DNA from: Lachnospiraceae bacterium | Lineage (GTDB): Bacteria > Bacillota > Clostridia > Lachnospirales > Lachnospiraceae | Length of the DNA stretch: 37,484 bases | Direction of reading: 5' to 3' | Assembly (NCBI GenBank): GCA_017557525.1 | Contig: JAFYYN010000021.1 | Location: forward strand, 1 to 37,484 | Shown here: in pieces, positions 24,318 through 32,978 of the stretch | How positions within the stretch are numbered: the first letter of the stretch is position 1 | How the letters are laid out: every line of letters starts with the position of its first letter | The notes under the pieces: model-generated | What the model was told of the DNA's origin: nothing | Database searches by the model: none | What the model saw: only the letters and a program-made list of their open reading frames with translations | Translations under genes and position numbers: made by a program

Positions 24318-26039
24318 ATGAGAAAAAATAACAAGCTTGCAGTAAAGGCATTCACCTTTCTTGTGTGCCTGACAGTTCTTACCGGTTGTACAACCGGTAA
24401 CGGTGATTCAAAAGGAACCGGTGATGATACACAGGTGACTGCTACTGCCGAACCGGGAAATGACAGCAATACGGGTAACAAAACAGAGGATGGGAATAAT
24501 TCAACCGTTGTTACTCCCGGTACGGAAGATGGAAATTCAGGTTCCGGTAATACGGACACCGGTAACAGTGACGGAAAGAGCGGTTCCGGCAGTGATGATC
24601 AGAGCGGAAACAACAGTACAGTTTCAGATGTAAATATCCCTGCTTCAGCTACATTTAAGACCATCAGTATAGACTATAAGACAAAGGACATGGAAACCTC
24701 CTATGTTCCCGGGGATTGTACTTCAATCATCTTTTCTGATAATGATATCAAGGTTGTAGGAAAAGAAACTGAAATAAATAACGTAAACGGCAAGCAGATT
24801 GTAAAGATCATCAAGAAGGGTGATTATCTTATCTCGGGTTCCTGCTCTAACGGTCAGATCATAGTAGAAGCCAACAAGGAGAAAGACGTAAGACTTATCC
24901 TTAACGGGCTTACTCTTACCTGTAACGATTCAGCACCCATATATGAAAAGCAGTGCGATAAGATGGTTATCACATTGGCTGACGGTACAGAAAATGTTTT
25001 ATCAGATACCTCACAGTATGTTTATGAGGATACAGAGAAAAAGCAGCCCGACGCAGTTATATTTGCAAAAGATGATCTGGTTATAAACGGAAACGGTACA
25101 CTTAAAGTTAATTCAAGCTATATGGAGGGTATTCACAGTACCGATTCTGTAAAGCTTATCTCCGGAAATATTTCCGTACGTTCGGCAGATAACGGAGTAC
25201 GTGGTAAGGAAGGTGTGATCATCAAAGAAGCTAACCTTGAGGTAACCTCAAAGGGAGACGGCATCAAGACCACCTATTCCGATAATACCAGCCTTGGTTA
25301 TGTCATCATTGAAGGCGGGGATATCAAGCTTTATACCGCTAAAGATGCTATACAGGCAACCGGGCATATCCAGATCACCGGCGGTACCATTGATATAACT
25401 ACCGATAACGGGGTGGCTCATGCCGGTTCCGATGAGGAAAGCAAGAGCGCCAAGGCTATAAAGACCGATAACAATATCTATATCAAGGGAGCCGAATTAA
25501 AGATAGATGCTGCAGAAGACGCTGTCAAGGCTAACGGAAATGTGATCATCGATGGCGGAAAGATCTCAATTGGTACCTATGAGGATGCTATACAGGCTGA
25601 TGAGGCAGTTGTCATAAATGACGGTACTGTTGATGTAAACAGGTCAGCAAAGAGCATAAAGGGCAAGAGCGTAACCATTAACGGCGGAAATGTAAATGTG
25701 AAATCCGAGGAGACAGGAATCAGGGCGTCAAGCGGTAAAGATGATAATGAAGATTCTAAGGTGATATTTGGAGAGGATGATCCTTTTGCAGTAAACAAGG
25801 ATGTATATATTGCAGTGACAGGCGGTACGGTATTTATTTATGCGGATGAAGGCTTATGTCTTAAATCTGATGGGGATCTGTATGTAACAGGAGGAACTGT
25901 AACTGTGGATGGATTCCTGGCAGGCGACGGAGGCACGATATCTTTTGACGGTACAGCCTATGTAACCGGAGGAACTGTAGAGAATAAAGCAGAAGGGATT
26001 GTTATCAATAATGAGATAATGAATCTCAATAATAAATAA
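24318..26039 (+). CDS. Carbohydrate-binding beta-helix lipoprotein (Cthe_2159-like)
   Basis: A 573-residue lipoprotein: signal ending LTVLTGC (lipobox Cys at about 22), a low-complexity Gly/Asn/Ser/Asp linker (about 23-110), then parallel beta-helix repeats rich in IxGGxI and AxDAIxA patterns (KGDGIKTTY, AKDAIQATGHIQITGGTIDI, AEDAVKANGNVIIDGGKI, YEDAIQADEAVVINDGTVDV). This matches the carbohydrate-binding family typified by Clostridium thermocellum Cthe_2159. The start at 24318 follows GGGAG; a reading from 24231 would run through the two hairpins and hide the signal peptide. It completes the trio with the VTC polymerase and DUF4956 genes. Confidence 0.83.
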   Translation: MRKNNKLAVKAFTFLVCLTVLTGCTTGNGDSKGTGDDTQVTATAEPGNDSNTGNKTEDGNNSTVVTPGTEDGNSGSGNTDTGNSDGKSGSGSDDQSGNNSTVSDVNIPASATFKTISIDYKTKDMETSYVPGDCTSIIFSDNDIKVVGKETEINNVNGKQIVKIIKKGDYLISGSCSNGQIIVEANKEKDVRLILNGLTLTCNDSAPIYEKQCDKMVITLADGTENVLSDTSQYVYEDTEKKQPDAVIFAKDDLVINGNGTLKVNSSYMEGIHSTDSVKLISGNISVRSADNGVRGKEGVIIKEANLEVTSKGDGIKTTYSDNTSLGYVIIEGGDIKLYTAKDAIQATGHIQITGGTIDITTDNGVAHAGSDEESKSAKAIKTDNNIYIKGAELKIDAAEDAVKANGNVIIDGGKISIGTYEDAIQADEAVVINDGTVDVNRSAKSIKGKSVTINGGNVNVKSEETGIRASSGKDDNEDSKVIFGEDDPFAVNKDVYIAVTGGTVFIYADEGLCLKSDGDLYVTGGTVTVDGFLAGDGGTISFDGTAYVTGGTVENKAEGIVINNEIMNLNNK

Positions 26040-26045
26040 CAAAAC

Positions 26046-26096
26046 AAAAATGTCGGACAATTATCGGTAATAACTGATAAAAAGTCCGGCATTTTT
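26046..26096 (+). terminator. Strong terminator after the lipoprotein gene
   Basis: A 13-bp stem (26046-26058 with 26084-26096, one G-T pair) enclosing a smaller TTATC/GATAA hairpin and ending in ATTTTTAT, seven bases after the stop. The A-run on the 5' side makes it potentially bidirectional. Confidence 0.85.
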
Positions 26097-26169
26097 ATGT
26101 TATCTAAATTGAACAAAAAATATTGGTACATATCCCTAAAATTTCTAACTGATGTTTTTGATTTTTTTA

Positions 26170-26198
26170 TTGAAGACTTGACAGGAATATGTTATGAT
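26170..26198 (+). promoter_or_regulatory. Promoter of carB
   Basis: TTGAAG (26170-26175), a 17-bp spacer and TATGAT (26193-26198). The predicted start of transcription is near 26205, giving a leader of about 117 bases before carB. The TTGACA at 26178 is too close to the -10 to be the -35. Confidence 0.6.
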
Positions 26199-26205
26199 AC
26201 ATCTA

Positions 26206-26292
26206 ATGGGCATTTGGGGGTTGCCGTAAGCCCGGCACCCTGCCCCGCCATTATGACCGGTTACTTCCCTTCGCCGGGGAGTGGATGCCGGG
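26206..26292 (+). promoter_or_regulatory. Structured leader of carB with alternative stems
   Basis: CCCGGCA (26231-26237) can pair with TGCCGGG (26286-26292), enclosing a 7-bp hairpin ACTTCCC/GGGGAGT (26263-26282). The CGGCA part can instead pair with TGCCG at 26222-26226 in a local hairpin, so the two folds exclude each other. A seven-codon reading frame (MGIWGLP, 26206-26229) begins at the predicted transcript start and ends inside the upstream stem. No U-tract terminator is present, so any control would act otherwise. It matches no riboswitch I know. Confidence 0.4.
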
Positions 26293-26321
26293 TACGAAGA
26301 TGAAAAAACAGGAGGCAGATC

Positions 26322-29300
26322 ATGGGAAAAAGAAATGATATCAACAAAGTACTCATTATCGGTTCGGGTCCTATCATTATAGGACAGGCATGTGAATTTG
26401 ACTATTCGGGAACTCAGGCTTGTAAGGCATTACGCAAGCTGGGTTATAAAATTGTTCTCGTAAATTCGAATCCTGCAACTATTATGACCGACCCTGATAC
26501 GGCTGACGTTACATATATTGAGCCCCTTAACGCTAAGAGGCTTGAACAGATTATTGAAAAAGAACGACCGGATGCTATTCTGCCCAATCTAGGTGGTCAG
26601 TCCGGTCTTAATTTATGCTCCGAGCTCGGAAAGCTGGGAGTGCTTGATAAATACGGTGTAAAGGTTATCGGTGTACAGCTTGATGCAATCGAGCGTGGTG
26701 AGGACAGAATAGAGTTCAAGAACACCATGAATAAGCTCGGTATCGAGATGGCTAGATCTGAGGTTGCATACTCAGTAGACGAGGCACTTGCGATTGCTGA
26801 CAAGCTCGGATATCCCGTAGTACTTCGTCCTGCATACACTATGGGTGGTGCCGGCGGCGGACTTGTTTATAATACTGAAGAATTAAAGCTAGTTTGTGAG
26901 CGTGGTATCCAGGCATCCTTAGTAGGTCAGGTACTTGTTGAAGAGTCCATCATGGGCTGGGAGGAGCTTGAGCTCGAGGTAGTAAGAGATGCAAAGGGTC
27001 AGATGATCACAGTCTGCTTCATCGAGAATATCGATCCCATGGGTGTACATACCGGTGATTCCTTCTGTTCAGCACCTATGCTTACTATTAGTAAGGAAGT
27101 ACAGGCACGTCTTCAGGAGCAGGCATACAAGATCGTAAACGAAGTACAGGTTATCGGCGGCACTAACGTACAGTTCGCACATGACCCTGTAAGCGACAGG
27201 ATTATCGTTATCGAGATCAACCCCAGAACATCACGTTCATCAGCACTTGCTTCCAAGGCTACAGGATTCCCTATCGCTATGGTATCTGCTATGCTGGCAT
27301 CAGGACTTACTCTTGATGAGATCCCTTGCGGTAAGTACGGATCACTTGATAAGTATGTTCCTGACGGTGATTACGTAGTTATCAAGTTTGCTCGTTGGGC
27401 ATTTGAGAAGTTCAAGGGCGTACAGGATAAATTAGGTACTCAGATGCGTGCCGTAGGCGAGGTAATGAGCATCGGTAAGAATTATAAGGAAGCATTCCAA
27501 AAGGCTATCAGAAGTCTTGAGACCGGCAGATACGGACTCGGCTTTGCAAAGACCTTCCACGATATGGATCTTAAAGAGCTCTTAAAGCTTTTAAAGAATC
27601 CTTCAAGCGAGAGACAGTTTATCATGTATGAGGCACTCCGCAAGGGCGCTTCAATAGATGAGCTCTATGCACTTACAAAGATAAAGAAGTATTTCATCGA
27701 GCAGATGTTAGAGCTTGTTAAGGAAGAGGAAGCTCTGATAGCTATGAAGGGTTCGGTTCCTTCAACAGACGTTTTAAGACAGGCTAAGCAGGACGGCTTC
27801 TCAGATAAATACCTTGCAAAGCTCCTTGAGGTTAGCGAGGATGACGTTAGAAAGGCAAGAGTTGATGCCGGTATCGTAGAGCGTTGGGAAGGCGTACATG
27901 TAAGTGGTACAGAAAACAGTGCATATTACTACTCAAGCTACAATATCCCCGAGGGTAAGGGTGCGGAAGCAGTAGATAACGGAAAGAAGAAGATAATGAT
28001 CCTCGGCGGCGGACCTAACCGTATCGGCCAGGGTATCGAGTTTGATTACTGCAGCGTACATGCAGCGCTTTCACTTAAGAAGCTTGGTTTTGAGACAATC
28101 ATTGTAAACTGCAACCCTGAGACAGTTTCAACAGACTACGATACATCGGATAAGCTCTACTTTGAGCCGCTGACATTAGAGGATGTATTAAGCATATATA
28201 ATGAAGAAAAGCCCGTGGGTGTTATCGCTCAGTTCGGCGGACAGACACCTTTGAACCTTGCTTCACAGCTTCAGGCAAACGGCGTAAAGATCTTAGGTAC
28301 CACACCTGAGGTTATTGACCTTGCTGAGGATCGTGACAGATTCCGTGCTATGATGGAGAAACTTGAAATCCCCATGCCTGAAGCAGGCATGGCAGTAAAT
28401 GTTGACGAGGCTATAGAGGTAGCTGAGAGGATTGGATATCCTGTTATGGTACGTCCTTCATACGTACTTGGCGGACGTGGTATGGAAGTCGTTTATGACA
28501 GAGATACCTTAAAAGAATACATGGCAGCAGCAGTTGGCGTAACACCCGACCGTCCTATCCTTATAGACAGATTCCTCCGTCACGCTACAGAGTGTGAGGC
28601 AGATGCGATCTGTGACGGACAGCATGCATATGTTCCCGCTGTTATGGAGCATATCGAGCTCGCAGGTATCCACTCAGGAGACTCAGCTTGTATCATTCCT
28701 TCGCTTAATCTGTCACTTAAGAATATCAAGACTATTGAGGATTATACAAGAAAGATAGCAGAGGAGCTGCATGTACAGGGACTTATGAATATGCAGTACG
28801 CTATCGAAAACGACAAGGTTTATGTTATCGAGGCTAACCCCAGAGCATCACGTACCGTGCCGCTCGTTTCAAAGGTTTGTGCTGTTAACATGGTACCTAT
28901 CGCTACAGAGATCATCACAAAGGAGATCACAGGTCGTCCTTCACCCATACATGACTTAAAGGAAAGGGATATTCCTTACTACGGAGTAAAGGAAGCAGTA
29001 TTCCCGTTCAATATGTTCCCTGAGGTTGACCCTGTACTCGGACCCGAGATGCGTTCTACCGGTGAGGTACTCGGTATCTCAGACAACTTCGGTGAGGCAT
29101 TCTTTAAGGCTGAAGAGGCTACACAGACAGTACTTCCTCTTGAAGGAAAGGCACTGGTTAGCGTAAACGACAGAGATAAGACTGAGGTACTTGAGGCAGT
29201 CAGAGACCTGGCTGAAGCAGGATTTACATTTGTTGCTACAGGCAAGACCTACGAGCTCATCAAGGCAGCAGGCTTTACCGTAGAAAAGATTGACAAGCTT

Positions 29301-29549
29301 GGCGAGGGCCGTCCCAATGTGGAGGATATCATCATCAACAAGCAGGTACAGCTCATCATCAACACCCCTGCAGGTAAGAAGGCAGGTAACGATGGCAGCT
29401 ATATCCGTAAATCAGCTATCAGAGAGCATGTACCTTACATCACTACCATGGCAGCAGCTAAGGCAGCAGCTAAGGGTATCCTTGCAGTAAAGCACGGACA
29501 GACATCACCTATAAGATCACTTCAGGAATTACACGCATCTATTAAATAA
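26322..29549 (+). CDS. carB: Carbamoyl-phosphate synthase large subunit
   Basis: The 1075-residue enzyme that makes carbamoyl phosphate from bicarbonate, ammonia and two ATP for arginine and pyrimidine synthesis. Both duplicated synthetase halves are present: GSGPIIIGQACEFDYSGTQA and GGGPNRIGQGIEFDYCSVHA mark the two pre-ATP-grasp starts; GGAGGG and GGRGME the ATP-binding loops; EINPRTSRSSALASKATG and EANPRASRTVPLVSKV the metal-binding strands. The C-terminal allosteric MGS-like domain spans about 935-1075. AGGAGG precedes the ATG. The small subunit carA is not adjacent, so subunits are encoded apart or carA lies outside the window. Confidence 0.97.
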   Translation: MGKRNDINKVLIIGSGPIIIGQACEFDYSGTQACKALRKLGYKIVLVNSNPATIMTDPDTADVTYIEPLNAKRLEQIIEKERPDAILPNLGGQSGLNLCSELGKLGVLDKYGVKVIGVQLDAIERGEDRIEFKNTMNKLGIEMARSEVAYSVDEALAIADKLGYPVVLRPAYTMGGAGGGLVYNTEELKLVCERGIQASLVGQVLVEESIMGWEELELEVVRDAKGQMITVCFIENIDPMGVHTGDSFCSAPMLTISKEVQARLQEQAYKIVNEVQVIGGTNVQFAHDPVSDRIIVIEINPRTSRSSALASKATGFPIAMVSAMLASGLTLDEIPCGKYGSLDKYVPDGDYVVIKFARWAFEKFKGVQDKLGTQMRAVGEVMSIGKNYKEAFQKAIRSLETGRYGLGFAKTFHDMDLKELLKLLKNPSSERQFIMYEALRKGASIDELYALTKIKKYFIEQMLELVKEEEALIAMKGSVPSTDVLRQAKQDGFSDKYLAKLLEVSEDDVRKARVDAGIVERWEGVHVSGTENSAYYYSSYNIPEGKGAEAVDNGKKKIMILGGGPNRIGQGIEFDYCSVHAALSLKKLGFETIIVNCNPETVSTDYDTSDKLYFEPLTLEDVLSIYNEEKPVGVIAQFGGQTPLNLASQLQANGVKILGTTPEVIDLAEDRDRFRAMMEKLEIPMPEAGMAVNVDEAIEVAERIGYPVMVRPSYVLGGRGMEVVYDRDTLKEYMAAAVGVTPDRPILIDRFLRHATECEADAICDGQHAYVPAVMEHIELAGIHSGDSACIIPSLNLSLKNIKTIEDYTRKIAEELHVQGLMNMQYAIENDKVYVIEANPRASRTVPLVSKVCAVNMVPIATEIITKEITGRPSPIHDLKERDIPYYGVKEAVFPFNMFPEVDPVLGPEMRSTGEVLGISDNFGEAFFKAEEATQTVLPLEGKALVSVNDRDKTEVLEAVRDLAEAGFTFVATGKTYELIKAAGFTVEKIDKLGEGRPNVEDIIINKQVQLIINTPAGKKAGNDGSYIRKSAIREHVPYITTMAAAKAAAKGILAVKHGQTSPIRSLQELHASIK

Positions 29550-29567
29550 TTATATACGGAGAATTCG

Positions 29568-30794
29568 GTGAAAAAGCATACTATCAGACAATATTTATTT
29601 AAGGTATTAGCATTGGTACTGACAGCAGTAATACTGTTGGAGATTCCCTGCACATATGTCAGGGCTGATGAAACAGAGATCGGCTTTAATTACACGTCAA
29701 AAAAGATTTATACAGGGAAAAGCTTTAAGCTGGTTTTAAACAATGCTCCCGCCAAGATCAAATGGTGGGCAAGCGCAGATGAGAGTATTGCTACAGTATC
29801 AAAGAAGGGCGAGGTTACAGGCGTAGCCCCCGGAACTGTAAAGATAAAGGCAAAGTGCAATGATGTAAAATACACCTGTGTGGTTACCGTAGTAGATCCC
29901 TATATCAAGGTAGAGAAAAACTATTTCAAGGTCGGGACTACCATGACTGCAACAATGAAGGGAGCAAAGCTGCTTAATTATGTTTCCAATTCTCCCAATA
30001 TTGTATCAGTAGATAAGGATGGTACTCTTACTGCTAAGGCAAAGGGTACAGCAACCATAACGGCATATTGCAAGAACGGGAAAAATTATAGTGTAGAGCT
30101 GCATGTATATGAGGATATCAAGATAATAGAAAATCCTACATTTGATGACTTGGCACCTACTACTCACATGACATTTGAGGAGCTGGTCGGTGATACAGGC
30201 GAAAGAGGATATCCCAAGGCTATGCCTACACCCGATACCTACAGAATCGTGGTAGACCTGTACTGGAAAGTTGTTATGGTATATGCAAGGGACAAGGAAG
30301 GTAATTATACAGTGCCTGTAAGATACATGATCTGCTCACCAGGAGCATCGGGACACAGTACCCGTCAGGGAGTGTTCAAGATGAAGGGAACCAGGGTAAG
30401 ATTCTCCAGATTTAACGGACTTACCGTATGGGCACAGTACTGGAGCCTGATCGTCAGCGCAACATATTTCCATTCAATATTGTATAATTCCGGAAATGCA
30501 AATGACTATACGGATTCGTATAATAAGCTTGGCCAGGCCGTTTCACACGGCTGTGTAAGACTTCCGGTACCGGATGCAAGATGGATATATTACAATGTGG
30601 CACCCGGAACAGAAGTTGAGATCAGAGCCGGTTCTTCAAAGGATGAGGAAACAAAGGCAATCAGGGAGCAGTTAAAGCTTGCACCCATGCCTTCAACACG
30701 TACAAAAATGACCGCAGGAGACATCCCTTGGACAGATAACTGGGAGATTGATGAGGTACCCCAGGACTTCGAGTATGTTTACGTACCGCAGTAA
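29568..30794 (+). CDS. Secreted L,D-transpeptidase with Ig-like domains
   Basis: A 408-residue exported enzyme starting at GTG after ACGGAGAA. Signal peptide 1-33; two Big_2-type Ig-like domains (about 37-108 and 112-181, TVSKKGEVTGVAPGTVKIKAK and VDKDGTLTAKAKGTATITAY); and a YkuD L,D-transpeptidase domain at about 222-355 with the catalytic SHGCVRLP (Cys329). It forms 3-3 peptidoglycan cross-links or attaches proteins to the wall, acting outside the membrane. The Ig domains probably hold it to the wall. It is 18 bp after carB, close enough for readthrough. Confidence 0.92.
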   Translation: MKKHTIRQYLFKVLALVLTAVILLEIPCTYVRADETEIGFNYTSKKIYTGKSFKLVLNNAPAKIKWWASADESIATVSKKGEVTGVAPGTVKIKAKCNDVKYTCVVTVVDPYIKVEKNYFKVGTTMTATMKGAKLLNYVSNSPNIVSVDKDGTLTAKAKGTATITAYCKNGKNYSVELHVYEDIKIIENPTFDDLAPTTHMTFEELVGDTGERGYPKAMPTPDTYRIVVDLYWKVVMVYARDKEGNYTVPVRYMICSPGASGHSTRQGVFKMKGTRVRFSRFNGLTVWAQYWSLIVSATYFHSILYNSGNANDYTDSYNKLGQAVSHGCVRLPVPDARWIYYNVAPGTEVEIRAGSSKDEETKAIREQLKLAPMPSTRTKMTAGDIPWTDNWEIDEVPQDFEYVYVPQ

Positions 30795-30947
30795 AACCTA
30801 TAGGTTGAACCGGGAACCAAGTAAAATCAAGGCTTTTAAGTATTTTTGAATGATTTAGTACAACGTTTGTACAACAAAATTTCAAACAGGGATTGCCGTT
30901 TTATACCGCAATATGCCGTTTGACTGAAAAGATTCTAAACAATTTAA

Positions 30948-30993
30948 GGACACTTTCTAAAAAACTATGGATTTTAGAAAGTGTCCATTTTTT
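30948..30993 (+). terminator. Long perfect-stem terminator at the edge of the accessory region
   Basis: A perfect 15-bp stem (30948-30962 with 30972-30986) with a 9-nt loop, then ATTTTTTG. It marks the end of the core genome block; the rest of the 312-bp gap (30795-31106) holds only a TTAACGG direct repeat and the start-stop site below. Confidence 0.85.
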
Positions 30994-31020
30994 GTCTGGA
31001 TTAACGGTGATTAACGGCGG

Positions 31021-31090
31021 AAGGAGGTATTTTTTTATGTAGCAGCGGCGGCAGGAACGATGTACAACAGTAAAGGTTTTATTGACTTAA
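31021..31090 (+). other. Strong Shine-Dalgarno with ATG-TAG start-stop
   Basis: A consensus AAGGAGGT (31021-31028) is followed eight bases later by ATG TAG. The frame stays open after the amber codon for 15 more codons to TAA at 31088-31090, just before the AGGAGG of the next gene. It may be a leader peptide inactivated by a nonsense mutation, a minimal start-stop ribosome stalling site, or chance. Confidence 0.4.
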
Positions 31091-31106
31091 GCACAGGAGG
31101 ATGAAA

Positions 31107-31385
31107 ATGAGTTACTTAAGTGATAAGGGATGGGGAACAAAGTTCCCCTATGACCTTATAAGAGTGAGGGTACAGGCTAACACGTCATACCAGATAAAAA
31201 GGATCATGGAGACGATAGGCAAGGAAAAAGGCCTGGTCGAGATGGACAGGTCCGAGATAATGGCTAATTCAGGGGAAGGCCCCAAATTGAGGATGTTTGC
31301 CACTTTTAAGGATCTGAAGGCAGAAAAACGTGAAACTCAGAAAAACAGGAAACAGAACAAATGGTACAACGAACTTAAATTATGA
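31107..31385 (+). CDS. Conserved hypothetical protein upstream of parA
   Basis: A 92-residue basic protein: MSYLSDKGWGTKFPYDLIRVRVQANTS, with a Lys/Arg-rich C-terminal third (DLKAEKRETQKNRKQNKW). No membrane segment or motif I recognise. The start at 31107 sits six bases after AGGAGG; the ATG at 31101 touches the ribosome binding site. It precedes parA by 25 bp. Similar small proteins occur in the replication/partition region of Lachnospiraceae mobile elements, as far as I remember. Confidence 0.6.
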   Translation: MSYLSDKGWGTKFPYDLIRVRVQANTSYQIKRIMETIGKEKGLVEMDRSEIMANSGEGPKLRMFATFKDLKAEKRETQKNRKQNKWYNELKL

Positions 31386-31410
31386 ATGAAAAACGGAGGT
31401 AGATCAGCTT

Positions 31411-32223
31411 ATGTGTAAGGTAATTTCAGTATGTAACCAGAAGGGCGGTGTGGCCAAGACCACTACCGTGGTAAATTTAGGAGTAGGACTTGCAAGGGAA
31501 GGCTTCAGAGTGCTGTGCATCGATAATGATGCACAGGGCTCCCTTACGGCAAGCCTTGGCTATAAGGAACCAAACAATATAAAGTATACACTTGCAACCG
31601 TAATGGACAGGATAATGGAGGATGAAGATTATGATCCCGCTGAAGGGATCCTGCATCATCAGGAAGGCGTGGATCTTATGCCGGCAAACTATAAGCTGTC
31701 GGCTATGGAACTGAAGATGACAGGCGAGGTAATGGGAAGGGAGTATATTCTTAAAGATTATATCGAAGCAGTAAAGGATCGGTATGACTGGATAATAACC
31801 GATTGTGCCCCTACGCTGAGCATTCTGACCATAAATGCCCTGTCAGCAGCTGACAGTGTCCTGATACCTGTACAGACCAGTTTCCTTTCTATAAAAGGTC
31901 TTGAACAGCTGATAAGGAAAACCATAATGAAAATGGTCACTCATAAGATCAACCCGGATTTAAGGATAGAAGGGATCCTGTTCACGCTGGTTGACGGGAG
32001 GACCAATTATTCAAAGGAGATAATAAGTGCCATAGAGGAAAACTATGGTGGCAGTGTAAGGATATTTGAAAAGCCTATACCGCAATCAGTACGTGTGGCT
32101 GAATGTTCATCAGAAGGAGTAAGTATATATAAGTATGATCCTAAAGGTAAAGCAGCATTAGGCTATGAATCACTTACCAGAGAGATAATAGAAAATGCAG
32201 GGATTGGGGGTGATCATAGATGA
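31411..32223 (+). CDS. ParA/Soj-family partition ATPase
   Basis: A 270-residue MinD/ParA ATPase for segregation of a plasmid or integrative element. It has the deviant Walker A NQKGGVAKTTT (residues 8-18, Ala in place of the usual Gly, signature Lys kept), Walker A' CIDNDAQGSLTASLG, and Walker B WIITDCAPTL. There is no N-terminal helix-turn-helix, so it is of the Soj or type Ib kind. It overlaps the next gene by ATGA, the usual parA-parB arrangement, but that gene is truncated, so the partition system is probably not functional. Confidence 0.9.
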   Translation: MCKVISVCNQKGGVAKTTTVVNLGVGLAREGFRVLCIDNDAQGSLTASLGYKEPNNIKYTLATVMDRIMEDEDYDPAEGILHHQEGVDLMPANYKLSAMELKMTGEVMGREYILKDYIEAVKDRYDWIITDCAPTLSILTINALSAADSVLIPVQTSFLSIKGLEQLIRKTIMKMVTHKINPDLRIEGILFTLVDGRTNYSKEIISAIEENYGGSVRIFEKPIPQSVRVAECSSEGVSIYKYDPKGKAALGYESLTREIIENAGIGGDHR

Positions 32224-32390
32224 GCAGATATATGAGAAGCAATATAAAGATTAATTCTTTTGCAGACCTGATAGCACCGGACGATAAAGAAGTGAACGAG
32301 ATACCTCTTGAGGATCTTCATGAGTTTAAAGATCATCCTTTTAAAGTTCTGGATGATGACAAGATGAAAGAACTGGTTGAGAGCGTATGA
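32220..32390 (+). pseudogene. Truncated parB (5' fragment)
   Basis: Starting in the ATGA overlap with parA, 56 codons read MSRYMRSNIKINSFADLI...IPLEDLHEFKDHPFKVLDDDKMKELVESV, which is the N terminus and first strand/helix of a ParB/Spo0J nuclease-like domain. In an intact ParB this continues to the ERR/GHRR box and helix-turn-helix. Here it stops at TGA and gives way directly to an unrelated reading frame (DUF5688), so DNA-binding and CTP-binding parts are missing. Confidence 0.85.
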
Positions 32391-32911
32391 TGATGCCACC
32401 CATGGATCCAGATAAGATGATGTTTGTTCTGACCAGTGATGACAAGATGTACGGAGCAAAGCAGCTTCTCAATACCGAGAGGATGGATGACATAGCAGGA
32501 CAGCTTGGAGGGGACTTCGTAGTACTGCCTTCAAGCGTGCATGAAAGCATCATCCTGCCTAACGCTGCCGGTATAGACAGGGGAGAGCTTGAGGGGATAG
32601 TACAGTCTGTAAACTCGACTGTGCTGGAAGCACAGGACTTCCTGTCGGATAATGTATACTGTTATGATGCCCAGGAGCATGAACTCCTCCGTGCAGATCA
32701 TTATCAGGACAGGCAGGCTGAAAAGAGCCGTATGGCTGCAGTCAGTGAGAAAGAGGCAGCTTACGGGTTGGGTGATGTCAAGGAAGCAAAGGCAGAGAAA
32801 CCTCGTGAAAAAGTATCTGTCAAGGAACAGATAGCCGAGAAGAAAGCCATTATATCCCATAATACGGCAGAAAAGGCTTCACCGGTAAGAAATCATAACA
32901 AGGAATTATAA
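32387..32911 (+). pseudogene. DUF5688 protein, 3' portion only
   Basis: A 174-codon frame beginning at the parB stop (ATGATGATG) whose body matches the C-terminal half of DUF5688 proteins: MMFVLTSDDKMYGAKQLLNTERMDDIAGQLGGDFVVLPSSVHESIIL. DUF5688 proteins are usually about twice this length, with an N-terminal half that is missing here, and no good ribosome binding site precedes it. It may still be translated by coupling to the parB fragment. The C terminus ends in a Lys/Glu-rich tail (EKVSVKEQIAEKKAI) also found in the RadC-like protein downstream. Function of the family is unknown. Confidence 0.7.
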
Positions 32912-32931
32912 AGCAAAACAGAAATTTCACC

Positions 32932-32961
32932 GGGCCGGTATGGGAACATGCCGGTCCTTTT
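32932..32961 (+). terminator. Terminator after the DUF5688 fragment
   Basis: An 11-bp stem with two G-U pairs (32932-32942 with 32947-32957) capped by a GGAA tetraloop and followed by TTTTCT. The G-U pairs fit use on the plus strand. Confidence 0.75.
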
Positions 32962-32978
32962 CTATATGGAGGGACATA

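Noticed and set aside
26178-26198. TTGACA at 26178 as the carB -35
   Set aside because: The spacing to TATGAT is 9 bp; TTGAAG at 26170 gives 17 bp.
26097-26303. A 68-codon frame in the carB leader
   Set aside because: It starts inside the preceding terminator, lacks a ribosome binding site and covers the promoter and structured leader.
31411-32223. Ala in the Walker A of ParA (GGVAKTTT) as a loss of function
   Set aside because: The signature and catalytic lysines and both Asp motifs are intact, and I recall Ala at this position in other Soj-like proteins of mobile elements.
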